From Gammaproteobacteria bacterium (GTDB lineage: Bacteria > Pseudomonadota > Gammaproteobacteria > Steroidobacterales > MnTg04), in contig JAPUHG010000245.1 in NCBI GenBank assembly GCA_027297845.1, forward strand, positions 1-5,094: a stretch of 5,094 nucleotides of DNA. The letters are read 5' to 3'. The notes beneath the pieces were generated by a model. It searched no databases, was not told the DNA's origin, and saw only the letters and a list, made by a program, of their open reading frames with translations. The translations under genes were made by a program, and so were the position numbers. Shown in pieces: positions 1-4,804 of the stretch. Numbering within the stretch: the first letter of the stretch is position 1; each line of letters begins with the position of its first letter.

Positions 1-45
1 ACAAAAAGTGTTCTTAAAAGAAATGCTTATTATTTTTGGGAAATT

Positions 46-74
46 GCCGCTGCCCGCGGTTTGACGGCAGCGAC
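46..74 (-). terminator. Candidate transcription terminator of the DUF11 operon
   Basis: Read on the minus strand, this is a GC-rich hairpin starting 14 nt after the stop codon of the 168-aa gene. The arms at 66-74 and 46-54 pair over 9 bp with one G-T wobble, and the loop is 11 nt. It is followed on the minus strand by AATTTCCC and then an A/T-rich stretch, not by a clean run of T. The stem and its position fit a terminator, but the weak T tract means intrinsic termination is uncertain. Confidence 0.5.
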
Positions 75-87
75 GATTACCCGGGTC

Positions 88-594
88 TTAATGCAATCGC
101 GTGCGAAAACGGGCAAAACCCTGCGCACCCGGTTGTAGTTCGTTTCTCAGTATCCAGCGTATATCCGTATAGTCGACCGCCTGCGCCGGGCGCTGGCTGC
201 CGTCTACAGAGCTCACGACCAACTCTTCCGGCAAACCCCAGGTCCGCCCGCCATCGATCGAAAAGCTGATATCGGTACCGGGCCCAAAGGCGGTCCCTTC
301 GATGTATTCCATGTGCCGTGGCACCGGGTTGGTGATGACCACGTTTTCCGCCAACTCGCTGCCGGTGTTGGAAAAGGTGACGGTATAGATGACGACATCG
401 CCGGGGATAACCTTGCTGGCCGTTTCCAGCCGCGTGATTGATTCACCATTGGCATCGGTCTCGATAATCTCCACTTCGGCCGTCGTCTGAATCTGAATAG
501 CCCCGGTTTCCTGTGCGCTGGCAACGAATGAGCTCAGCGACAGCGCCAGCAATGCCAACGAGCCAGCAATAAATTTCTTGTTAATAGTGTTCAT
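88..594 (-). CDS. Secreted DUF11-domain protein, 168 aa
   Basis: The function is unknown; the fold class is recognisable. Residues 1-27 form a typical Sec signal peptide: a basic start with Lys-Lys, a hydrophobic core and an Ala-Ser-Ala cleavage site before Gln28. After a short acidic stretch, residues about 61-168 form one DUF11-type (TIGR01451-like) domain. Its signs are the PGDVVIYTVTFSNTG strand, the ENVVITNPVP segment, SIDGGRTWG near 112-120, and a closing strand with LQPGAQGFARFRTRL. Such domains are Ig-like beta-sandwiches found in exported and surface proteins of many bacteria. The start is supported by AGGGG a few bases upstream on the minus strand. Only 11 bp separate it from the 324-aa gene upstream, so the two are very likely one operon. 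There is no membrane anchor, sorting signal or catalytic motif, so it is probably periplasmic or released. A structural or adhesive role is inference. Confidence 0.85.
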   Translation of the reverse strand: MNTINKKFIAGSLALLALSLSSFVASAQETGAIQIQTTAEVEIIETDANGESITRLETASKVIPGDVVIYTVTFSNTGSELAENVVITNPVPRHMEYIEGTAFGPGTDISFSIDGGRTWGLPEELVVSSVDGSQRPAQAVDYTDIRWILRNELQPGAQGFARFRTRLH

Positions 595-605
595 GGTTTA
601 TCCCC

Positions 606-1580
606 TTAGTTGATGACCACGGTAAATGCGATGGTTTGCGGTCCGTCCGCCTGATCGAGGTCCCCGAGCGACACGGTCACCGCGCCACCGACAAACGCAC
701 CGACATCGGCATCCGGCGCATCGGTCAACGGACCGCCGTTTAAAGTTAAAGAACCCGCCTGGTAGGTGGTGAACGGCGGTATAGGATCGGAAAAACTTGC
801 GCTGATCGCGGTACCCGAACCGCTGGCGGTCACAACGATCTGGTAAGTGATCTGTGCGCCCGGCACTGGCTGGGTTCCACCGAATGGATCGCTGACCGAT
901 GCCGACTTGACGATCGACAACGAAACATTGCTGACGATATAGGTGCCGGTATCGGCATCGTCGCCACCACTGTTGCCATACATTGCGTCCGTACCAGAAT
1001 CACCCTGACCACCCAGGACATCACCCGAGTTGCCCACGCCAAACGCGGTCGTCGCAGTCAGCTCGCTGAAACCCAGGTTGCCATCGACCAGGCCCAGCGG
1101 GATATCGTTAACCAGCAAAACATTGATCGAGGCGTCGGCAGCGAGTTGTGGGTCGTTGACACCGGCGTTGTACGGGGTATCGCCGGCAGACAAGTCGCCG
1201 CTACCATCGGTATCGAAGAAGATCGATGACGGCAGTGACGGGTTGGGATCGAAATTATCGCCCGTTAAGGCGCTATCGATGCTCAAGACGAAGTCGTCGG
1301 TACCGTTACCGGTATTGGTCACGGTAAACAGCAGCGAGCGACTGGCGTCACCCGGTGTTACCGGAACAATAGGGCTCTGCAACAGGACGTTGACATCCAG
1401 GATTTCGGCCACGGTGACCACCAGGATGTTCGAATTCTGCGACACCGGTGTGCCGGCAACCACGTAATCGACCTGGGCGGAATTCGTGATATCGGTACCT
1501 GCACTGGTACCGATGGCGAACACCGCCGGCGCTGCGGTCAACAACCCCAGCGTAAACAGAATCAAAGTCAGTTTTCTCAT
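606..1580 (-). CDS. Secreted DUF11-repeat-like protein, 324 aa
   Basis: This is an exported beta-rich protein of unknown function. Residues 1-22 are a signal peptide (Arg-Lys start, hydrophobic core, Ala-Val-Phe-Ala before Ile23). Mature residues 23-60 show the Thr/Asn/Val-rich lead-in often seen before DUF11 repeats (ITNSAQVDY, then SNILVVTVAEIL). A first beta-sandwich-like unit covers about 72-160, with LLFTVTNTGNGTDDFVLSI near 83-101. Within it, residues 123-134 (DTDGSGDLSAGD) resemble an EF-hand or dockerin calcium loop. A Gly/Asp/Ser-rich linker at about 181-212 leads to a second DUF11-like unit at 219-324, with VPGAQITYQIVV at 239-250 and DPIPPFTTYQAGSLTLNG at 265-282. The C-terminus ends at a strand, with no sorting or anchor motif. 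The start is supported by GGGGAG 7 nt upstream on the minus strand. It is the first gene of a two-gene leftward operon. Calcium binding and a cell-surface role are inferences. Confidence 0.85.
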   Translation of the reverse strand: MRKLTLILFTLGLLTAAPAVFAIGTSAGTDITNSAQVDYVVAGTPVSQNSNILVVTVAEILDVNVLLQSPIVPVTPGDASRSLLFTVTNTGNGTDDFVLSIDSALTGDNFDPNPSLPSSIFFDTDGSGDLSAGDTPYNAGVNDPQLAADASINVLLVNDIPLGLVDGNLGFSELTATTAFGVGNSGDVLGGQGDSGTDAMYGNSGGDDADTGTYIVSNVSLSIVKSASVSDPFGGTQPVPGAQITYQIVVTASGSGTAISASFSDPIPPFTTYQAGSLTLNGGPLTDAPDADVGAFVGGAVTVSLGDLDQADGPQTIAFTVVIN

Positions 1581-1586
1581 CGTATT

Positions 1587-1625
1587 GCTCCCCGGAGCCT
1601 GCGACTCGGTTCTGCCACGCTCCGG
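1587..1625 (-). repeat. Leader inverted repeats around the ribosome binding site of the 324-aa gene
   Basis: On the minus strand CCGGAGC (1625-1619) is perfectly complementary to GCTCCGG (1598-1592), with a 20-nt loop. The second arm also belongs to GCTCCGGGGAGC (1598-1587), which can fold into a small 4-bp hairpin covering the Shine-Dalgarno GGGGAG. The two folds cannot exist together. The 7-bp fold leaves more of the ribosome binding site free. The complementarity is seen directly; a regulatory role is inference. Confidence 0.4.
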
Positions 1626-1698
1626 TTGCCGGCAAAACCCAAAAAATCCCGTAAAAATTAGTACTTTGGCGCAACTACCTTAGGCCTGCACTCAGGAA

Positions 1699-1727
1699 AC
1701 TATAATGAACTGGTGCATATTTTCCAT
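1699..1727 (-). promoter_or_regulatory. Candidate sigma-70 promoter for the DUF11 operon
   Basis: On the minus strand TATAGT (1704-1699) matches 5 of 6 bases of the -10 consensus. At 17 bp spacing the -35 position (1727-1722) reads ATGGAA, a poor match, as expected of an activator-dependent promoter. The predicted start would be near 1692, about 112 nt before the ATG at 1580. The CRP-type palindrome is then centred about 70 bp upstream, close to a usual class I activator position. A second, weaker -10 (GATTAT, 1731-1726) would put the palindrome at about -42. Which one is used cannot be decided from sequence. Confidence 0.35.
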
Positions 1728-1753
1728 AATCTGGCCCAAGCAATGTTCCAATC

Positions 1754-1769
1754 TGTGAAAAGGGTCACA
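1754..1769. promoter_or_regulatory. CRP/Vfr-type binding site
   Basis: The sequence TGTGA-AAAGGG-TCACA has both five-base half-sites of the CRP consensus (TGTGA-N6-TCACA) with exact 6-bp spacing. It lies in the middle of the divergent intergenic region, where an activator could act on either operon. It fits upstream of the candidate leftward promoter better than the rightward one. An FNR site (TTGAT-N4-ATCAA) is not a match. Use by CRP is inferred from the motif alone. Confidence 0.6.
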
Positions 1770-1843
1770 TGTCCCGCCAAATAAGGCCGTGAAGAACGTC
1801 ACAGCACAGCAAAAAAGAACAGGTTTTCGACAAGCGGGCCAAC

Positions 1844-1872
1844 TTGCGATTTCGGTAAATCGAGCCGATACT
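1844..1872 (+). promoter_or_regulatory. Possible sigma-70 promoter of the phaCZ operon
   Basis: TTGCGA (1844-1849) and GATACT (1867-1872) are separated by 17 bp, and each matches 4 of 6 consensus bases. Transcription would begin near 1880, giving a 5' leader of about 45 nt before the phaC ATG. This is the best-spaced pair close to the gene but it is a weak match. An alternative is the perfect TATAAT at 1701-1706, which lacks any good -35. Confidence 0.3.
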
Positions 1873-1911
1873 GCAGTGCAATATAGAGTGATGATCGATA
1901 GCTGGCCCACC

Positions 1912-1916
1912 AAGGA
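1912..1916 (+). promoter_or_regulatory. Ribosome binding site fixing the phaC start
   Basis: AAGGA lies 8 nt upstream of the ATG at 1925. It matters because homology to Pseudomonas PhaC begins only about 67 codons later. This site supports the long form. The internal GTG at 2111, near the start of homology, has no comparable site in front of it. Confidence 0.7.
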
Positions 1917-1924
1917 TTCCCATC

Positions 1925-3805
1925 ATGCCGAGTACCGGCGACACCGCAAAAACAGAATCGGACACGAAAACGTCCCCCGCCAGGGGCGCAAAGAAGACGC
2001 GCGCCAACAAGAAAAAAGCCGGCGCGAGCGGGAAATCAAAAGCTACGCAAGCAACCAATGCACGAACCAGGCCGAAAACCAATGGCCAGACCGCACCCGC
2101 CGCTGAGCAGGTGAAAAAACCGCTGCCGGGCCGCGCCAACCTGGAAGACGCACGCCGGACCTCCGAGCAAATCCTCGGCGCCAACCCGCTGATCGGGTTT
2201 GACGGCCGCGAAGTCCTTGGCGCCATCGGCGGCCTGTTCCGAATTCTAGCGGTCAGACCCGACCTCGTCATTCGCGAGCAATTAGGCCTGTTGGCCGAGT
2301 TGATGCAGGTTGCGATGGGTGATTCGGTGGTTGCGCCGGATCCGGCGGATCGGCGTTTCAGGCATGAGATCTGGCAGAAAAACCCGTTTTACAAGCGGCT
2401 GATGCAGGCCTACCTGGCCTGGCGAGCCAGCCTGTTTACTATCCTGGAATCATCCAATGCCAGTGATCGGGAAAAGGAACGGGCGCGCTTCGCGCTCGGT
2501 CTGTTCACCGAAGCCGTCGCGCCGACCAACACCTTACTGGGCAACCCCGGTGCACTCATGCGCATCGTCGAGACGCGGGGCAAAAGCCTTTGGTATGGCG
2601 CACGCAACATGCTCGACGATTTGCTAAACAACGGCGGCATGCCAAAACAGGTTGACGAAAGCCATTTCCAGGTCGGGAAAAACCTCGCTGCTACACCTGG
2701 CGCGGTCGTTTTTCGTAATGAAGTACTCGAGCTGATCCAGTACACACCGGCCAGCAAGCAAGTCTACAAACGACCGTTGCTGCTGATCCCGCCACAGATC
2801 AACAAGTTCTATATCGTCGATCTCTCACCGGGCCGAAGTTTCGCCGAATACGCAGTACGCCATGGCATCCAGTTGTTTGCGATAAGCTGGCGCAACCCGA
2901 CCGCGTCGCAAAAGGATTGGAACCTCGAGACTTATCTGGCCGCTTGCAAAGAAGCGATGCACGCGGTTTGCGATATCACCGGGCAGCAGGACCTCAGTAT
3001 GATCGCGGCCTGCGCGGGCGGCTTTACCGCGGCCACCCTGCTCGGCCACCTGGCTGCCATCGACGATAAACGCGTACATAACATTACTTTGCTGGTCACC
3101 GTGCTCGACACCGATAGCCCGACCTTGATGACGCTGTTCTCGAGCAAAACCGGGATTACCGCGGCGATCCAGCGCTCACGCTCCAAAGGCGTGCTCGAAG
3201 GCCGTGAAATGTCGAGAGCGTTCGCCTGGCTGCGCCCGAATGACCTGATCTGGGGATACGTCGCCAACAACTGGCTGATGGGCAATAAGCCACCCGCCTT
3301 CGACGTACTGTCATGGAACGCAGATTCGACCCGCTTACCGGCCGAGTTCCACGCCGATATCCTGTCCATCGCGCTACACAATCCACTGGTCAAAAAGAAC
3401 AAATTGAAAGTGCTGGGTACGCCGATCGATATGAGCAAAGTCAAACAGGACAACTACATCGTTGCCGGCATTACCGATCACATCACGCCATGGAAAGCCT
3501 GCTACGAAAGCCGGAAAATCCTCGCCGGCAAGACCGAGTTTGTGCTCAGTTCCAGCGGGCATATCCAGGCCATCGTTAATCCACCGGGCAATCCACGTTC
3601 CAAGTTTTATACCAACGACGATCTCAACCTGGACGCGGATGACTGGCTCGAAGGCGCGCAGGTGGTTCAGGGTACGTGGTGGGACCACTGGTTGCAGTGG
3701 TACGCCAAGCGTGGCGGCGGCAAACGCAACGCGCCGAAAACAGAAGGTAGCGATGCCTACCCGCGGATGGACGACGCCCCCGGTCGTTACGTGCATCAAA
3801 AATAA
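1925..3805 (+). CDS. phaC: Class II-like polyhydroxyalkanoate synthase, 626 aa
   Basis: It polymerises (R)-3-hydroxyacyl-CoA into PHA polyester at the granule surface, releasing CoA. By resemblance to Pseudomonas class II synthases the substrates are probably medium-chain (C6-C14) units. Residues 68 to the end follow that family throughout, for example NPLIGF (87-92), NNGGMP (235-240), VPPQINKFY-like IPPQINKFY (288-296), ISWRNPT (320-326), RPNDLIW (437-443), GTPID (498-502) and a C-terminal YVHQK. The catalytic triad is intact: Cys363 in the lipase-like box AACAGG (361-366), Asp518 in TDHITPW, and His546 in SSGHIQ. The spacings of 155 and 28 residues match Pseudomonas PhaC. Two things are odd. 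There is an extra 67-residue Lys/Arg/Ala/Thr-rich N-terminus, and Ala361 replaces the first Gly of the box. The start is supported by AAGGA 8 nt upstream. The stop overlaps the phaZ start, so the two are co-translated. Confidence 0.95.
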   Translation: MPSTGDTAKTESDTKTSPARGAKKTRANKKKAGASGKSKATQATNARTRPKTNGQTAPAAEQVKKPLPGRANLEDARRTSEQILGANPLIGFDGREVLGAIGGLFRILAVRPDLVIREQLGLLAELMQVAMGDSVVAPDPADRRFRHEIWQKNPFYKRLMQAYLAWRASLFTILESSNASDREKERARFALGLFTEAVAPTNTLLGNPGALMRIVETRGKSLWYGARNMLDDLLNNGGMPKQVDESHFQVGKNLAATPGAVVFRNEVLELIQYTPASKQVYKRPLLLIPPQINKFYIVDLSPGRSFAEYAVRHGIQLFAISWRNPTASQKDWNLETYLAACKEAMHAVCDITGQQDLSMIAACAGGFTAATLLGHLAAIDDKRVHNITLLVTVLDTDSPTLMTLFSSKTGITAAIQRSRSKGVLEGREMSRAFAWLRPNDLIWGYVANNWLMGNKPPAFDVLSWNADSTRLPAEFHADILSIALHNPLVKKNKLKVLGTPIDMSKVKQDNYIVAGITDHITPWKACYESRKILAGKTEFVLSSSGHIQAIVNPPGNPRSKFYTNDDLNLDADDWLEGAQVVQGTWWDHWLQWYAKRGGGKRNAPKTEGSDAYPRMDDAPGRYVHQK

Positions 3806-4659
3806 TGGCCGCCGTTATCGACTCGCAGACCAGGAGCAGCCAGGCGGCGACCGATCCGCTGGTTGAATATATCGAGGTCGATGGCGTGATGTTGCGGGTG
3901 GCGACCCGCCCCGGCAAAGGGGTGCCATTGTTCTTGTTCAATGGCATCGGCGCCAATTTCGAACTGGTTTTTCCGTTCATGGACGCCCTGCCCGATAAGG
4001 AAATGATTATTTTCGATATCCCCGGCACCGGGCGATCTTCGATGTGGTGGCGCCCGCGCCGCTTTTCGGGCCTCGCTTCGCTGGCCAACAAACTGCTGGA
4101 CCGCATGGGCTACCAGGAAGTCGATATCCTGGGCGTATCCTGGGGTGGCGCACTGGCACAACAATTCGCCAGGCAATACCCGGACCGTTGCCGGCGTCTG
4201 ATTCTGGCTGCGACGTCGGCGGGCGCGATCAGCGTACCTGGCAAGCCAAAGGCGCTGATCAAGATGGCGACGCCGATGCGCTACATGTCCGCGCAATACA
4301 TGCAAGAGGCCGCGCCCCATATTTATGGTGGTGAAGTCCGGCGCAAACCACACCTGGTCACCGAGCACAGCGCGCGTCTTATTCCGCCGAGCATCACCGG
4401 TTACCTCTATCAGTTGATGGCGGGTATCGGCTGGACCAGCGTGCACTGGCTGCACAAGCTTCTGCAACCAACATTGATCCTGGCCGGTGACGACGACCCC
4501 ATCGTGCCACCCGTTAACTCCCGCCTGATGTCCTTGCTAATTCCCAACAACCGCCTGCATATCGTCCATGGCGGTGGCCACCTGTTCCTGGTGCACAGCA
4601 CCCGCAAGGTCGTGCCCATCATTAACCGATTTCTCGACGCGTCTGACGACGAACTTTGA
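3805..4659 (+). CDS. phaZ: Intracellular medium-chain PHA depolymerase, 284 aa
   Basis: This alpha/beta hydrolase cleaves stored PHA in the granule to release 3-hydroxyalkanoic acids, so it opposes PhaC. It closely follows Pseudomonas PhaZ (about 283 aa): FNGIGANFELVFPF (45-58, oxyanion region), GVSWGGALAQQFA (110-122), VPGKPK (144-149), GWTSVHWLHK (209-218) and LAGDDDP (226-232). The triad is Ser112 in the GxSxG elbow, Asp231 and His259 in GGGHLF. Residues about 141-205 form the lid. One extra residue lies between Asp and His compared with my recollection of the Pseudomonas enzyme. There is no signal peptide, as expected for an intracellular enzyme. The ATG shares its A with the phaC stop (TAATG) and has no clear Shine-Dalgarno, so translation is probably by stop-start coupling. 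Residues 1-15 lie outside the conserved region. Confidence 0.94.
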   Translation: MAAVIDSQTRSSQAATDPLVEYIEVDGVMLRVATRPGKGVPLFLFNGIGANFELVFPFMDALPDKEMIIFDIPGTGRSSMWWRPRRFSGLASLANKLLDRMGYQEVDILGVSWGGALAQQFARQYPDRCRRLILAATSAGAISVPGKPKALIKMATPMRYMSAQYMQEAAPHIYGGEVRRKPHLVTEHSARLIPPSITGYLYQLMAGIGWTSVHWLHKLLQPTLILAGDDDPIVPPVNSRLMSLLIPNNRLHIVHGGGHLFLVHSTRKVVPIINRFLDASDDEL

Positions 4660-4676
4660 GAGATCAGGCCATCTCT
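4659..4676 (+). terminator. Weak hairpin just after phaZ
   Basis: AGAGAT (4659-4664) and ATCTCT (4671-4676) form a perfect 6-bp stem with a 6-nt loop directly at the phaZ stop codon. It is followed by GCAGGTTTTCC, a short T run that is displaced from the stem. It may slow or end transcription, or protect the 3' end, but the stem is AT-rich and this is not a strong intrinsic terminator. Confidence 0.25.
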
Positions 4677-4698
4677 GCAGGTTTTCCTAATCTGCAGG
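4674..4698. repeat. Direct repeat TCTGCAGG
   Basis: TCTGCAGG occurs at 4674-4681 and again at 4691-4698, 17 bp apart start to start. Each copy contains the self-complementary CTGCAG, so the pair can also fold back on itself. It lies in the short spacer after phaZ. No function is evident and chance is possible. Confidence 0.4.
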
Positions 4699-4747
4699 AC
4701 GGCCGCAAATGGATGATCCAAAAACACTCACCTTTTGTTATTCAGGA

Positions 4748-4776
4748 TTGATTTACTCTAGTTTTCAGAGTACTCT
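4748..4776 (+). promoter_or_regulatory. Possible promoter of the membrane-protein gene
   Basis: TTGATT (4748-4753) is followed after 17 bp by TACTCT (4771-4776). The -35 matches 4 of 6 consensus bases. The -10 keeps the important A at position 2 and T at position 6 but is otherwise poor. Transcription would begin near 4783 with a leader of about 22 nt. The operator-like repeats sit exactly over this pair. Confidence 0.3.
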
Positions 4777-4777
4777 A
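4754..4777. promoter_or_regulatory. Operator-like inverted and direct repeats
   Basis: TACTCT (4754-4759) and AGAGTA (4767-4772) form a perfect inverted repeat around a 7-bp centre. The second arm is also half of the 10-bp palindrome AGAGTACTCT (4767-4776). As a result TACTCTA appears twice in direct orientation (4754-4760 and 4771-4777). This nested symmetry 28 bp before a start codon is typical of a dimeric repressor site. The protein that binds it is not visible in the window. Confidence 0.5.
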
Positions 4778-4804
4778 TTTCTATCCTCACAACGGAGCCT
4801 TACT

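Larger units (their letters stand above)
1581..1924. other. Divergent intergenic region between the DUF11 and pha operons
   Basis: This 344-bp stretch lies between two genes that point away from each other. I see no coding sequence with a ribosome binding site or family resemblance in it. It holds a leader inverted repeat next to the 324-aa gene, an AT-rich tract at about 1640-1665, small palindromes including AGTACT at 1660-1665, overlapping -10-like boxes near 1699-1706, a CRP-type palindrome at 1754-1769, and a possible rightward promoter at 1844-1872. Confidence 0.8.

Noticed and set aside
36..269. Plus-strand open frame of 77 codons over the end of the 168-aa DUF11 gene
   Set aside because: It overlaps a conserved DUF11 domain on the other strand and covers the terminator hairpin; its composition is that of a shadow frame.
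1581..1650. Possible cyclic-di-GMP (GEMM) riboswitch in the 324-aa gene leader
   Set aside because: A few words such as GGCAACC and GTCGCAGGC recall the motif, but the P2 hairpin with its GNRA loop and the conserved GACGCAAAGCC-like core are absent.
1789..2106. Plus-strand open frame of 105 codons just before and into phaC
   Set aside because: It has a GTG start without a convincing ribosome binding site, overlaps phaC in another frame, and its product has low-complexity charged composition that mirrors the basic phaC extension.
2111..2113. Internal GTG as the true phaC start
   Set aside because: It is close to where family homology begins, but no Shine-Dalgarno precedes it, whereas AAGGA lies 8 nt before the ATG at 1925.
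1765..2271. Minus-strand open frame of 168 codons across the start of phaC
   Set aside because: It overlaps the supported phaC start and its conserved N-terminal domain, has no family resemblance, and is Ala/Arg/Pro-rich as expected of an antisense shadow of GC-rich DNA.
2932..3453. Minus-strand open frame of 173 codons inside phaC
   Set aside because: It is entirely antisense to the catalytic core of a clear PhaC and has no recognisable domain.
3796..4467. Minus-strand open frame of 223 codons antisense to phaZ
   Set aside because: It is long only because of GC-rich codon bias. The protein is His/Arg/Gly-rich without a domain, and phaZ is unmistakable on the other strand.
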